44,496 nucleotides of DNA from Micromonospora parastrephiae (GCF_016802865.1 NZ_JAEVHM010000030.1:1-44496); one strand, 5' to 3'. Positions 1-9,204 are shown, counted from the stretch's first letter. The notes: a model not told the origin generated them from the letters alone. Translations and numbers: made by a program.

Positions 1-914
1 GTCTTCGGCCACCTCGGGCCGGGACGGCGGATTCGCCTGGCCGCGGCCGGCGCGGCGGATTCACCTGCCGCGGCCGGCGTGGCGGATTCACCTGCCGCGG
101 CCGGCGCGGCGGAGGCGGTGAGCAGGATGCGGGCCGCCTCGGCGGCCGGGGGCCGGTCGGCGGGATCGCGGGCCAGGCACCAGCGGTAGAGCCGGTGGAT
201 CTCGGCCGGCACACCGTCGATCTCCGGCAGCGGGTCCGGTTCGACGTGGACGTTGGCGCGCAGCATCCCGGTCTGCGCCTCGGTGGCCCAGGGCAGCCGA
301 CCGGTGAGCGCCCGGTACAGGAGCAGGCCGAGCGCGTACACGTCGCAGGCCGGCAGCACGTCGCCGGCCGCCAGCCGCTCCGGGGCGAGGTAGGCCGGCG
401 TGCCGAGCAGCCGCCCCTCGAAATCGATTTCCGGATCGCCGACGGCAGCCGCGATGCCGAAGTCGAGCACCTTCGCGCCGGTGGGGGTGAGCATCACGTT
501 GGCCGGTTTGATGTCGCGGTGCACCAGCCCCTGGGCGTGCGCGGCCTCGAGCGCCGACGCCACCTCGGCGCAGACCCGCAGGGCGGCACGGGGTGGCAGT
601 GGCCCGGCGGCCAGCCGTTGTTCGAGGGTGTCGCCGCTGAGCAGCTCCAGCACCACGAACGGAACCTGCGCACCGTCGAGAACCGACTCTCCGAAGTCGT
701 AGACGCCGGTGACGTGCGGGTGCGACAGCCGGGCCGCCGCCTTGGCCTCGGCGCGGATGCGCTGCCGGGCGTTGGCGTCCGAGCCGACGAGCACCTTCAC
801 GGCGACGTCCCGTTCGAGCACCTCGTCGTACGCCCGGTGCACCGCGGACATGCCGCCGCTGCCCAGGCGCTCCAGAAGTCGGTAGCGGCCCGCAAGCAAC
901 TCATTACGCTGCAC
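1..914 (-). CDS. Serine/threonine protein kinase, C-terminus cut by window edge
   Basis: Eukaryotic-type (Hanks) protein kinase that would phosphorylate Ser/Thr of target proteins. The protein starts VQRNELLAGRYRLLERLG from a GTG; an in-frame TGA lies 10 codons upstream, so this start is nearly forced. Visible kinase motifs are the Gly-rich loop GSGGMSAV, the VAVKVL lysine, the catalytic loop HRDIKPANVM, DFGIA, and the APERLAAGDV region. The catalytic domain ends near residue 265 and is followed by an Ala/Pro-rich linker built from a 27-bp tandem repeat. The first repeat copy (26-53) has 28 bases, which may shift the frame of the last visible codons. No transmembrane or PASTA part is visible because the gene runs off the window. 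Confidence 0.9.
   Translation of the reverse strand, partial: MQRNELLAGRYRLLERLGSGGMSAVHRAYDEVLERDVAVKVLVGSDANARQRIRAEAKAAARLSHPHVTGVYDFGESVLDGAQVPFVVLELLSGDTLEQRLAAGPLPPRAALRVCAEVASALEAAHAQGLVHRDIKPANVMLTPTGAKVLDFGIAAAVGDPEIDFEGRLLGTPAYLAPERLAAGDVLPACDVYALGLLLYRALTGRLPWATEAQTGMLRANVHVEPDPLPEIDGVPAEIHRLYRWCLARDPADRPPAAEAARILLTASAAPAAAGESATPAAAGESAAPAAARRIRRPGPRWPK
26..107. repeat. 27-bp tandem repeat, three copies, in kinase linker
   Basis: Copies lie at 26-53 (28 bp), 54-80 and 81-107 (27 bp each), nearly identical. On the minus strand they encode a repeated Ala-Ala-Pro-Ala-Ala-Ala-Gly-Glu-Ser unit in the juxtamembrane linker of the kinase. The extra base in the 28-bp copy breaks the periodic reading frame; removing it restores AAGES. 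Confidence 0.85.
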
Positions 915-1031
915 GACGGACAGCCTGCCGTACCACCCGGGTCAGCCACCAGCCGGGTATCGAGATTGTCGAATGGCGGTGGCCGAGCGCACGTCGACAG
1001 TTCGATCACGAAGGCCGCACGGCAGACGCGG

Positions 1032-1796
1032 TCAGCCGTCGGTCGGCCGCCAGGCGAAGCGGGGCTGGCGCCGCTCGGTGACCGCCGCGACCCCTTCCCG
1101 GGGCTCGCCGGTGGTCGCCACCTTCCGGTGCCACCAGGCGATCCGAGCTGGTCCGGCCCGGTCGTCGATGATCTCCTTGGCGGCGGCGACGCTCAGCGGC
1201 GAGCGCTGGGCGATCGTGGCGGTGAGGTCGTCCACCCGCGCGACGAGCCGGTCGCCCGGCAGCACCTCGTCGACCAGACCGATCCGCAGGGCGCGCTGGG
1301 CGTCGATCAACTCGGCGGTGAACAGCAGGTGCTTCGCGGCGGACGGGCCGACCAGCCGGGACAGCCGGCGGGTGGTCGGCGCCGGATAGACCAGCCCGAG
1401 CCGGGCCGGGGGTACGCCGAACCGGGCGTCGTCGGCCGCGATCCGCAGGTCGCAGGCGACCGCGAGTTGGGCTCCGCCCCCGACGCAGGCACCCCGGATG
1501 GAGGCCACGGTCGGTTTGGCGAAGCTGGCGAGCCGCTCCTCGGCGGCCACCGCGATGCTGGTGTCGCCGGCGTCCAGCAGCTCGGCCAGGTCGCCGAGGT
1601 CCGCGCCGGCGCAGAAGGCGTCGCCCGCGCCGGTGAGCACCAGCGCCCGTACGTCGGGGTCGGGTTCCAGGTGGTCGAGCAGTTCGGGAAGCTGCCGCCA
1701 CATGGCGGCGGTCATCGCGTTGCGGCGGGCCGGGTTGTGGATCGTCACGGTCGCCACCGGTCCGGTCACCTCGACGGTCAACTCCGCGTCCGACAC
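1032..1796 (-). CDS. Enoyl-CoA hydratase/isomerase family protein
   Basis: Crotonase-fold protein of about 254 residues, probably hydrating or isomerising an acyl-CoA in fatty-acid or amino-acid catabolism. Family features are visible in order: VATVTIHNPARRNAMT near the N-terminus, the oxyanion-hole segment AFCAGADL, the second segment IRGACVGGGAQLAVACDLRIA, and FGVPPARLGLVYP. The usual catalytic Glu positions are not both evident, so the exact reaction cannot be assigned. I chose GTG 1796 because GGAGG lies 5 bases upstream; ATG 1808 in the same frame is the alternative. It stands alone between the kinase (same strand) and a divergent lipoprotein gene. Confidence 0.85.
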   Translation of the reverse strand: MSDAELTVEVTGPVATVTIHNPARRNAMTAAMWRQLPELLDHLEPDPDVRALVLTGAGDAFCAGADLGDLAELLDAGDTSIAVAAEERLASFAKPTVASIRGACVGGGAQLAVACDLRIAADDARFGVPPARLGLVYPAPTTRRLSRLVGPSAAKHLLFTAELIDAQRALRIGLVDEVLPGDRLVARVDDLTATIAQRSPLSVAAAKEIIDDRAGPARIAWWHRKVATTGEPREGVAAVTERRQPRFAWRPTDG

Positions 1797-2023
1797 GTCC
1801 ACCTCCATCCGCGCCGGCCGTCCGACGCCACCGACCTGCCCCCGGCGTCGTACGCCGTGCGGCGACCATAACGGCGCGGACCCGGCGGGCGCCGTCGAGG
1901 GGTCGCCGCCGGGCCGCGCGACGGTCAGGTCTCGGCTGAACTGGCTCCCGGGCATCGGCACGGGCCGGCTCGGATGGGCGCGTGACGAGGGAACCGACGT
2001 GGAGGGCCGCGCGTCCGACGGAC

Positions 2024-2557
2024 ATGAGACCCGCCTCGACAACCGGCGTCACCATCGCGCTGCTGGTCGCCCTCCTGTCCGGCTGCACCAGCACCGACCG
2101 CGGCGGCAACCCCCCGGACCAACCGCAGGGCACTTCCGGCCCGGCCCCGACCGGCGTGGCCACCGATGTCCCACCGACCATCGCCTCCCCGGGCGCCCCC
2201 ACGCCCAGCGGCGCGGCCCCCCGGGTGATGCTGCGGCGCTCCGGCGGTTTCGCCGGGCGCGGCGACGCCGTCACGGTCGAGCCGGACGGCCGGTGGACGG
2301 CCGTCGACCGAGCCGGCAGCCGGCGTACCGGCCAGCTCGGCACCGCCGACCTCGGCCGGTTGGTTGGGCTCGTCGCCGACCCCCGCCTAGCCGCCGAGGC
2401 ACGCCAGACAGCCGCCCCGAGCGGATGCGCGGACGCGTTCAGCTACCGACTGACCGTCGGCGCCATCGAGACCGGGTACGTCGACTGCCCGAGCGAGGTG
2501 ACCCCGCCACCGGCCACCCGCGCGGTGGTCGAGCTGGTCCTGCGGGCCACCGACTGA
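2024..2557 (+). CDS. Putative lipoprotein, emfourin-like domain
   Basis: Secreted protein of 177 residues. The N-terminus MRPASTTGVTIALLVALLSGC is a lipoprotein signal with lipobox LLSGC, so the mature protein should be membrane-anchored through Cys21. A Pro/Thr-rich linker follows, then a compact domain starting VMLRRSGGFAGRGDAVTVEP. That opening, and the later DLGRLVGLVAD and YRLTVG segments, resemble the protealysin-inhibitor (emfourin) family, which would make it a protease-inhibitor-like lipoprotein. The family match is from memory and tentative. ATG 2024 is preferred over GTG/ATG further upstream because it begins directly at a signal peptide. It is divergent from the enoyl-CoA hydratase gene and convergent with the phosphatase gene, 9 bp apart. 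Confidence 0.75.
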   Translation: MRPASTTGVTIALLVALLSGCTSTDRGGNPPDQPQGTSGPAPTGVATDVPPTIASPGAPTPSGAAPRVMLRRSGGFAGRGDAVTVEPDGRWTAVDRAGSRRTGQLGTADLGRLVGLVADPRLAAEARQTAAPSGCADAFSYRLTVGAIETGYVDCPSEVTPPPATRAVVELVLRATD

Positions 2558-2566
2558 TGCCGGTGC

Positions 2567-3220
2567 TCAGACCAGGTAGTCCGCGGGCAGGCCGGTGCCC
2601 CGCAGCTCCGACGGCAGGTGCGCCACGTCGTTGAAGGCGACCAGGTTCGGCGGGCCGGCCGGCCCGTACCGGATCACGGTCAGCCCCGCGTTGTGCGAGT
2701 TCAAGCCCAGCCACCGCCGCTCGGGCGCGTCGAGCGCGTGCCGGACCAGCCAGCCGATCAGGAAGTTGTGCGTCACGATCAGCTCGCGGACCGGCTCGTC
2801 ATCTGCGTCACCGTCGACGGCGGGCCCGGCGAAACGCCGTACCGTCGCCGCCGTCACCCGCGGCCCGTCGACCCGCGCGGCCGCCGGAAACTGCGCCAGA
2901 AACTCGGCGTACGCGGGCGGCAGGTCGGCCGGATCCGTGTCGTGCGGGAGGTGGTCACCGGCCAACTCCGTCGCGTACACCGGAACCCCCGGCAGCGACG
3001 CGGCAACCAGCTCGGCGGTCTGCGCGGCCCGGAGCAGCGGCCCGTGGTGAACGGCGGCGAAGCGGCGGCCCCGCAGTCGCTCGCCGAGCAGCGTGGCCTG
3101 CCGCCGGCCGCGCGCCGACAGGCCGGAATCCGGCTCCCCCGGCTCGGCCGGGTCGGACCCAGCGGGCTCGGTCAGGTCCTGCTCACCGTGTCGGGCCAGG
3201 TACAACAGGCGGGTGATCAT
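2567..3220 (-). CDS. Histidine phosphatase family protein
   Basis: Phosphoglycerate-mutase-like phosphatase of 217 residues. The phosphohistidine motif RHGE is at residues 10-13 (LLYLARHGEQD), followed by the typical LSARGRRQATLLGERL segment. The second catalytic His lies in LIVTHNFLIGWLV. Substrate is unknown; such proteins act on sugar phosphates, nucleotides or protein phosphates. ATG 3220 follows a GGGTGGGGG Shine-Dalgarno-like stretch; a GTG six codons upstream is less likely. A strong hairpin terminator separates it from the upstream VOC gene, so it is probably transcribed alone. Confidence 0.88.
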   Translation of the reverse strand: MITRLLYLARHGEQDLTEPAGSDPAEPGEPDSGLSARGRRQATLLGERLRGRRFAAVHHGPLLRAAQTAELVAASLPGVPVYATELAGDHLPHDTDPADLPPAYAEFLAQFPAAARVDGPRVTAATVRRFAGPAVDGDADDEPVRELIVTHNFLIGWLVRHALDAPERRWLGLNSHNAGLTVIRYGPAGPPNLVAFNDVAHLPSELRGTGLPADYLV

Positions 3221-3243
3221 GCCCCCACCCCAACACACCGAAA

Positions 3244-3265
3244 GGCGCGGGGTCGACCCCGCGCC
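3244..3265 (-). terminator. Hairpin terminator of the VOC gene
   Basis: Perfect 22-bp GC palindrome (11-bp arms, centre GTCGAC) 25 bp past the stop codon of the VOC gene and before the phosphatase start. It lacks a U tract, as is common for actinobacterial terminators. Confidence 0.7.
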
Positions 3266-3289
3266 TCCGGTCCCGCAGCGGTGCGCCGA

Positions 3290-3709
3290 CTAGGCGCGCG
3301 GGAACATCTGGCCAATACGGATCCGGTTGCCGAACGGGTCCCGGATGCCGAAGTCGATCCCGTACGGGCGCTCCGTCGGCTCGTCGGTGATCTCCACGCC
3401 CTTCGCCACGAGATCCTCGTGCGTCTTGCGGGCGTCGTCGGTGGTCATGAAGAGGTACCCACCGAGGGCACCCTTGGTGAGCAGCTCCCGGACCTGCTCG
3501 GCGGTGGCCGGGTCCAGCGCCGGCGGGCCCGGCTTCTCCAGCAGGATCTCGCGCTCCGGGTCGCCGGGCAGGTTGACCGTCAACCAGCGCATGAAACCGA
3601 GGTCCTGGTCGGTGTTGACCTCCATGCCGAGCTTGTTCACGTAGAAGTCGAGCGCCTCGTCCTGGTCGAGGACGTAGATCTGGGAGCGGCTGATCGCGTT
3701 CATCGTCAT
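3290..3709 (-). CDS. VOC (glyoxalase/bleomycin-resistance fold) family protein
   Basis: Protein of 139 residues with the vicinal-oxygen-chelate fold: an N-terminal SQIYVLDQDEALDFYVNKLGMEV beta-alpha-beta unit and a C-terminal RPYGIDFGIRDPFGNRIRIGQ unit. The DPFGNRIRI motif is typical of extradiol-dioxygenase or glyoxalase-like proteins. Function is not known beyond the fold; metal-dependent lyase or binding activity is possible. ATG 3709 has a TAGCGT -10-like hexamer 7 bases upstream and no SD, so the mRNA may be leaderless; ATG 3703 is the alternative. The AraC-type regulator gene lies 35 bp upstream on the same strand and probably controls it. Confidence 0.87.
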   Translation of the reverse strand: MTMNAISRSQIYVLDQDEALDFYVNKLGMEVNTDQDLGFMRWLTVNLPGDPEREILLEKPGPPALDPATAEQVRELLTKGALGGYLFMTTDDARKTHEDLVAKGVEITDEPTERPYGIDFGIRDPFGNRIRIGQMFPRA

Positions 3710-3716
3710 GGCAATC

Positions 3717-3722
3717 ACGCTA
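3717..3722 (-). promoter_or_regulatory. Candidate -10 box (TAGCGT) for leaderless VOC mRNA
   Basis: TAGCGT fits TANNNT and ends 7 bases before ATG 3709, placing the transcript start at about the A of the start codon. No clear -35. Confidence 0.4.
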
Positions 3723-3744
3723 GCCGTGCACCGTGACCTGCTGC

Positions 3745-4143
3745 TTATCCAAAACTGCTGGGTCTGGTCCAGGCCTTGGCGAAGCACGACGGCACGTTGG
3801 TCGGTGTGGCCCGCCGGCGGAAGCTCGTCGGTGACTCCCCGACGATCTCCCGGAACGTCCGGCTGAACGTGCCCAGGCTGCTGAAGCCGACCGCGAAGCA
3901 GATGTCGGTCACGTCCCGCCCGGTCTCCACCAGGAACGACATCGCCCGCTCCACCCGGCGACGTTGCAGGTAGCGGTGCGGGGTCTCGCCGAACGTGGCC
4001 CGGAAGGTCCGGATGAAATGGGCCTCCGAGACGTGCGCGATCCGGGCCAACGCCGGAATGTCCAGCGGCTCGGCGTACGCCCGGTCCATCGCGTCCCGGG
4101 CACGCAGCATCGCCCGGTTCGACTCCTCCACGGCGCGACTCAT
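3745..4143 (-). CDS. AraC family transcriptional regulator (HTH-only)
   Basis: Short protein of 132 residues that is almost entirely the AraC-type double helix-turn-helix. The first HTH is DIPALARIAHVSEAHFIRTFRATFGETPHRYLQRRR; the second is DVTDICFAVGFSSLGTFSRTFREIVGESPTSFRRR. There is no ligand-binding domain, so it resembles MarA/SoxS-style stand-alone activators. It lies directly upstream of the VOC gene on the same strand and likely regulates it. The start ATG 4143 is preceded by GAGG. AraC/VOC pairs of this layout are common in actinomycetes. Confidence 0.9.
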   Translation of the reverse strand: MSRAVEESNRAMLRARDAMDRAYAEPLDIPALARIAHVSEAHFIRTFRATFGETPHRYLQRRRVERAMSFLVETGRDVTDICFAVGFSSLGTFSRTFREIVGESPTSFRRRATPTNVPSCFAKAWTRPSSFG

Positions 4144-4278
4144 CAGGCCTCGTCTCGCTCTGTCCGCTGGCAGGCCCAGGTTACTTGCGCTCGCGGCGGG
4201 GCGGCTCTCCGGCCGGTCCGGTGCTGCGCTCGACTCAAGTCGTCGACCCGGCTGCCGTCAGCCCCGGCTGACCTCTGC

Positions 4279-4788
4279 TCATTGGTCGCGTGCGAATTTC
4301 CCGGCCACGGCGTGCTCGGTGTGCGTCACCACTCCGTCCTCCAGCAACTCCTTCAGCCGTTGCAGATTCGACTGCACCTCGCCGGCCGGAGGTCTCCCCA
4401 TCAGAGCGAGGCCGACGCGGCCCAACCTCCCGAAAGGTGTCTTTATCACCTCACGGACCTCCGTCTGCCCGGCCTCGGGCCCAGGCCTGAAAGAGACTTC
4501 CCAGCAGGTGCTCAGGCCGGTCGAAGCTACCGTCTCGTAGCGAATCAACTCGTTCGCGCGCTCCTCGAGCACCCTTATCGTCCACTTGATTGGAATACCC
4601 AGCGGGCCCTGGATCGTCCACCGAGAGACGCCCGGCCCGGTCTCTTCCACATTCATGACGTCACCCAGGAAGCGCGGGAGATTCGTGAAGTCCCGATAGA
4701 ACCCGAAGGTGTCCTCCACGGTGCGCCGAATCGTCACGCAAGCCTCGGCCGCATTGAGGTCCCGGAGTGCGCGTGAACTCCGCTGCAT
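4279..4788 (-). CDS. SRPBCC family protein (cyclase/dehydrase type)
   Basis: Protein of 169 residues with the START-like helix-grip fold: TIRRTVEDTFGFYRDFTNLPRFLGDVMNVEETG at the N-terminus, then ERANELIRYETVAS and GQTEVREVIKTPFGRLG strands, and the C-terminal long helix VQSNLQRLKELLEDG. This is the pattern of COQ10-like or polyketide-cyclase-like lipid-binding proteins often found beside desaturases and PRC-barrel stress proteins. A ligand cannot be assigned. ATG 4788 is preceded by CGGGAGATCACC, a good SD. The desaturase gene upstream is on the same strand, 102 bp away. Confidence 0.82.
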   Translation of the reverse strand: MQRSSRALRDLNAAEACVTIRRTVEDTFGFYRDFTNLPRFLGDVMNVEETGPGVSRWTIQGPLGIPIKWTIRVLEERANELIRYETVASTGLSTCWEVSFRPGPEAGQTEVREVIKTPFGRLGRVGLALMGRPPAGEVQSNLQRLKELLEDGVVTHTEHAVAGKFARDQ

Positions 4789-4890
4789 GGTGATCTCCCG
4801 TTGGTTCGGGCAACTCTGCCTCGTGCTCGACGGGGCGAGTACCCGGCTCGCCCCCGTCGACCCCCTACCGCCCGGTCTTTCCCGGCGGTC

Positions 4891-5922
4891 TCAGTCGGTG
4901 CTCGATCGTCTCGCGCCGACCGCCCGCAGGTGGGCCAGCGCCTGCATCCAGGACTGGATCAAAGTGGTTTCGTGGTAGGCGATGGCGTGGTCGGCGCAGA
5001 ACTGGCGGATCAGTGGCTGGGCGTGGCGCAGGTTCGGTCGGGGCATGCTGGGGAAGAGGTGGTGTTCGATCTGGTAGTTGAGCCCACCGAGCAGTGCGTC
5101 GAGGAGTCGACCGCCGCGCACGTTGCGTGAGGTGAGGACCTGCCGGCGTAGGTAGTCGAGGTCGTCGGCCTCGGTCAGGATGGGCATCCCCTTGTGGTTC
5201 GGGGCGAAGGAGCTGCCCAGGTAAAGGCCGAAGAGCGCCTGATTGACCAGGATGAACACGATCGCCTGCGGAACGCTCAGGACCAGGAACACGGCACCGA
5301 GGTAACCGGCGACGTGCAGGACGAGCAGTCCGGCCTCCACCGGTCGGTGCCGGATCCCACGGCGGGTGATGATCGCCCGGACGCTGGCGGCGTGCAGATG
5401 CAAACCCTCGACCATCAGCAGGGGGAAGAACAGCGCCGCCTGGTGCCGGACGAACAGCGCCCGCAGGCCACGCTGCGTCGCGGCCTGCCCCGGGGTGAAG
5501 GACAGTGGCACCACATTGATGTCGGGGTCGTGGCCCTCGGTGTTCGGGTGGGCGTGGTGACGGTTGTGCTTGTCGACCCACCAGCCATAACTGATCCCGG
5601 TCAGCAGGTTGCCACAGACCAGACCAACCACATCGTTCGCCCGGCGAGAGCTGAAGATCTGCCGATGCCCGGCGTCGTGACCAAGAAACGCCAGTTGTGC
5701 GAGGAGTCCCGCGACGACGGCGGCGGTGGCGGTCTGCCACCAGGACGGCCCGAGCAGGACGAACACCACCCCCATCACCCCGAGGCTGCCCAGCACCACC
5801 GTCACCCGCGCCGCGTAGCGGCGGGGCTGCCGGTCGAGAAGGCCGGCGCCTCGAACCAGGCGGGAGAGATCGGCGTATTCACTGCCCCGGTCACTGCGGG
5901 CACCAAGATCCGTATCGCTCAC
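4891..5922 (-). CDS. Membrane fatty-acid desaturase
   Basis: Di-iron acyl-lipid or acyl-CoA desaturase of about 343 residues that introduces a double bond into membrane fatty acids. The three histidine boxes are visible: HDAGH, HNRHH (in DKHNRHHAHPNTEGHDPD) and QIEHHLFP near the C-terminus; the last is the front-end/DesA3-type form. Hydrophobic segments between the boxes give about four membrane spans. GTG 5922 (MSDTDLG) is chosen because GAGGAG lies 8 bases upstream; GTG 5931 is possible. Electron donor genes are not adjacent. Its neighbours (SRPBCC, PRC/DUF2382) suggest a membrane or envelope stress context, which is inference. Confidence 0.93.
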   Translation of the reverse strand: MSDTDLGARSDRGSEYADLSRLVRGAGLLDRQPRRYAARVTVVLGSLGVMGVVFVLLGPSWWQTATAAVVAGLLAQLAFLGHDAGHRQIFSSRRANDVVGLVCGNLLTGISYGWWVDKHNRHHAHPNTEGHDPDINVVPLSFTPGQAATQRGLRALFVRHQAALFFPLLMVEGLHLHAASVRAIITRRGIRHRPVEAGLLVLHVAGYLGAVFLVLSVPQAIVFILVNQALFGLYLGSSFAPNHKGMPILTEADDLDYLRRQVLTSRNVRGGRLLDALLGGLNYQIEHHLFPSMPRPNLRHAQPLIRQFCADHAIAYHETTLIQSWMQALAHLRAVGARRSSTD

Positions 5923-6252
5923 CCTCGCCACTCCTCATCAGCCACGCCGGACAGCTCGCCGGCTGCGCCCTCAGCCACGACCAAGCAGGTACACGACCTC
6001 CCGTGGTGCCGTGGAGGTCGAAAAGCGAACCGCCGCTGATGGGTCCAGTCTCCCTGACAGCGGGCTCTCGCAGGAGGGAACCGCAGCTCAGGGCGACAGG
6101 TCAGTTCGGATCCAGAACACTCATCCTCGCCTTCGAAGACGCCGCTCGAGAGCCGGTCGAGGGTGCGGGCGAGGGCGCGCGGGTCCGAGACCCGCCCGCC
6201 CCCAGCGATTCCGGCACAGCAGCGCGCGTCCGAGCTGCCGGCCCAGCGCTCG
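5923..6252. other. 330-bp gap without a convincing gene
   Basis: A minus-strand open frame (5919-6293) crosses this gap but has no family features and no SD, so I do not call it. An inverted repeat at 5994-6020 (8-bp arms CGACCTCC/GGAGGTCG, 11-base loop) could end transcription of the PRC gene, about 230 bases beyond its stop. Confidence 0.5.
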
Positions 6253-6972
6253 TTACCGCCGTCGGCGGCTGGGCTCCGGGATGTTCGCCTCAACCTCTTC
6301 GTGGCGGACCCGGTCGTCGACGGCCTGGTCCTGGACCACCTCGTCCTTGGCCAGACGAACTCGCTCGACGGGCACCTGTTCCTTGCCGACCACCGGCCGC
6401 TCGGCCCGCAGGGTCATCTCCTGCTCGCTCTCGCCGATATCGGCGCGCGCGTTGCCCGCGTTCGCCGCGGTGATCGGCTCGCGCTGCACATAGGCCTCGT
6501 CGTGCTCAACGGGCACCGTGGTGTGCACATCTTCGGTAACCACATACTTGTGCAGCACCGCCTTGCCCGCCGGCTGGCTTTCCGTGCCGACACGCAGCCG
6601 CTCCTCCGAGCGGATCACGTCGCCACCGCTCTGCGGAGCCTGTCGCGGCGCCTGCTGCTGAATCCGGTAGTGCGCAAACAACTGCGCGGTCTGGTCGGCG
6701 TTCAGCGGCTGGTCGGTGTCCGGCTGCACGGTCGGTGCGCTCTTAACCATCGCCTTGTCGTAGGCGACCATCAACCGCCCGTCCTGCATCCGCGCGTCAC
6801 CCAACGGAGCCATCGACTCGTGATGACCCATGACGCCAGTCTTCACACTGACCCACGTCGGACGCCCCTCGGCGTCGGCCCACACCTGGCCGACCTTACC
6901 GATCTTGGCACCGGAGCGGTCCTGGACGTCCTGCCCGTACAGCGAACGCACCTGCTGATCAGTGAGTCGCAT
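6253..6972 (-). CDS. PRC-barrel and DUF2382 domain protein
   Basis: Protein of 239 residues. Residues 1-70 form a PRC barrel (QVRSLYGQDVQDRSGAKIGKVGQVWAD). After a Gln/Pro-rich linker the C-terminal half is DUF2382: SEERLRVGTESQPAGKAVL, then VTEDVHTTVPVEHDEAYVQREPI and a highly charged tail ending in RRRR. Such proteins are soluble, abundant in actinobacteria and often stress-induced, but their function is not established. ATG 6972 has AGAGGAAGG about 8 bases upstream. It is divergent from the DUF4190 membrane protein gene with a 199-bp intergenic region. I see no clear general-stress sigma promoter there. Confidence 0.88.
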   Translation of the reverse strand: MRLTDQQVRSLYGQDVQDRSGAKIGKVGQVWADAEGRPTWVSVKTGVMGHHESMAPLGDARMQDGRLMVAYDKAMVKSAPTVQPDTDQPLNADQTAQLFAHYRIQQQAPRQAPQSGGDVIRSEERLRVGTESQPAGKAVLHKYVVTEDVHTTVPVEHDEAYVQREPITAANAGNARADIGESEQEMTLRAERPVVGKEQVPVERVRLAKDEVVQDQAVDDRVRHEEVEANIPEPSRRRR

Positions 6973-7171
6973 CGGTCGTCCTTCCTCTCGCGTGTCAACC
7001 CGCCGCGTACCCGGCCACGTCCACGCCATGCACCACCCCTGATCTCGGCTGACGGCGCTGGCCGGGTGTCAGTCGGGGTGAACGTGCCCTGCTGGCATAA
7101 CCGCCGACAGATCGGGTAGTCCCGGCCGACCTGCCGCCGGTGCGCGGCCGATGCGCGGAGACGAGGTAGCT

Positions 7172-7579
7172 ATGGCGGCGTCAAACCCACCGGCGGGTGC
7201 TTCCCCCAACCAACCGATCCATCCCATTCCTCACCCGACGAGCGAATCCGGAACCGCTGTCAAGACCAGCTCCGCAGCCGCATTCGCGCTCGTGTTCGGA
7301 GTCGCCGCCCTGTTCAGCGTCCTCACCGTGATCCTGTCAGCGGTCGGACTACTGCTCGGGATCATCGGCATCATCCTCGCCATCATCGGAATGCGAATGT
7401 CGCGACGCCCCGGTGTCACCGGCCGCGGACTCGCGATCGGTGGCCTCATCCTCAGCATCCTGGCGGTGCTGGTAGCCCTCGCGTTCGCCGCTGGAATCAC
7501 CACCTTCCTCAACAACGAGGACGCCGTGGACCGGCTCGACCGCCGCGTCGAAGACCTCCGCGACAAATTGCCTCGCTGA
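7172..7579 (+). CDS. DUF4190-type small membrane protein
   Basis: Protein of 135 residues. A Pro/Ser-rich cytoplasmic N-terminus (about 35 residues) is followed by a long hydrophobic stretch (FALVFGVAALFSVLTVILSAVGLLLGIIGIILAIIGM), a short basic loop RMSRRPGVTGRG, and a second membrane segment LAIGGLILSILAVLVALAFAAGI. The loop-GRGLAIGGLILS pattern is the hallmark of DUF4190. The charged tail EDAVDRLDRRVEDLRDKL may form a short coiled coil. Function unknown. ATG 7172 is preceded by GGAGACGAGG; a start seven codons upstream is less likely. Confidence 0.85.
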   Translation: MAASNPPAGASPNQPIHPIPHPTSESGTAVKTSSAAAFALVFGVAALFSVLTVILSAVGLLLGIIGIILAIIGMRMSRRPGVTGRGLAIGGLILSILAVLVALAFAAGITTFLNNEDAVDRLDRRVEDLRDKLPR

Positions 7580-7618
7580 GCAGAAATCCCGGAAGGCTGC
7601 GGCAGCTCGCCGAGACGC

Positions 7619-7643
7619 GGAAGGACCACAGCCTCGTCCTTCC
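7619..7643. terminator. Hairpin between DUF4190 gene and tRNA-Thr
   Basis: Inverted repeat GGAAGGAC / GTCCTTCC with a 9-base loop, 39 bp past the DUF4190 stop and 38 bp past the 3' end of the oppositely transcribed tRNA. It could serve both. Confidence 0.5.
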
Positions 7644-7680
7644 TTCGCGGCAGAGCCGGTCGGGAGAAGCCTGGTGCAAT

Positions 7681-7757
7681 TGGAGCCCCCGGCCGGGATC
7701 GAACCGGCGACATCTCGCTTACAAGGCGAGTGCTCTGGCCAGCTGAGCTACAGGGGC
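7681..7757 (-). tRNA. tRNA-Thr (anticodon TGT)
   Basis: Reading the minus strand, the 77-base gene folds as a cloverleaf: 7-bp acceptor GCCCCTG/CGGGGGC, D-arm with AGCTCAGCTGG, anticodon stem CTCGC/GCGAG around loop CTTGTAA (anticodon TGT, plus positions 7721-7723), T-arm with GGTTCGATCC, and an encoded 3' CCA (plus 7681-7683). The anticodon reads ACA threonine codons, which are rare in this GC-rich genome. Confidence 0.96.
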
Positions 7758-8098
7758 GCGTGCGTCGTGGTCAGCATAGCGAGTGACGTCCGGATATCCC
7801 GCTCGCGAGGGCTCCCGAGCACGGGAAACGTCAACAACCCGACGCACGCCGGTTTGGCGCGGCGTCGATTGATGTGTGACCGTGCCCGACTGACCGGAAT
7901 GCGTAGGTGATGGGCCACGTTCGGCCCTCCCCGCCTTGGCAGCGCGGGGAAACCCGTTTACGGTGCAGTGACACGGACGACATCCAGGCCGCCCCCCGCG
8001 GCCGGGCCACCGTTCGCTGACCGGCACGGACACGTGCCGGTCGCTCCTTCACTCGGATCGTCCGGCACGTTCCTGCCGGTGAAAGGAAGCGCTTCACC
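7758..8098. other. Intergenic region upstream of msiK
   Basis: About 340 bp without a convincing gene. It holds a perfect hairpin at 8019-8042 (10-bp arms GACCGGCACG/CGTGCCGGTC, loop GACA), 57 bp before the msiK start codon, that could be an attenuator or leader structure, and a palindromic operator-like site at 8086-8095. Confidence 0.5.
8086..8095. promoter_or_regulatory. LacI-family operator-like palindrome over msiK RBS
   Basis: GAAGCGCTTC is a perfect palindrome matching the LacI/GalR-family core AANCGNTT. It lies within a wider imperfect inverted repeat GGTGAA...TTCACC (8079-8098) and overlaps the Shine-Dalgarno region of msiK. A sugar-responsive LacI-type repressor is a plausible ligand; none is encoded in the window. 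Confidence 0.4.
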
Positions 8099-9190
<1,092 letters not shown>

Positions 9191-9204
9191 CGTAACGCCG
9201 CACC

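Noticed and set aside
195..1871. Long plus-strand open frame of about 558 codons
   Set aside because: It runs antisense to the kinase and enoyl-CoA hydratase genes, which have clear family motifs. Long antisense frames are expected at this GC content.
5919..6293. Possible 124-residue gene between desaturase and PRC genes
   Set aside because: No SD, no recognisable domain, Arg/Gly-rich and overlaps both neighbours.
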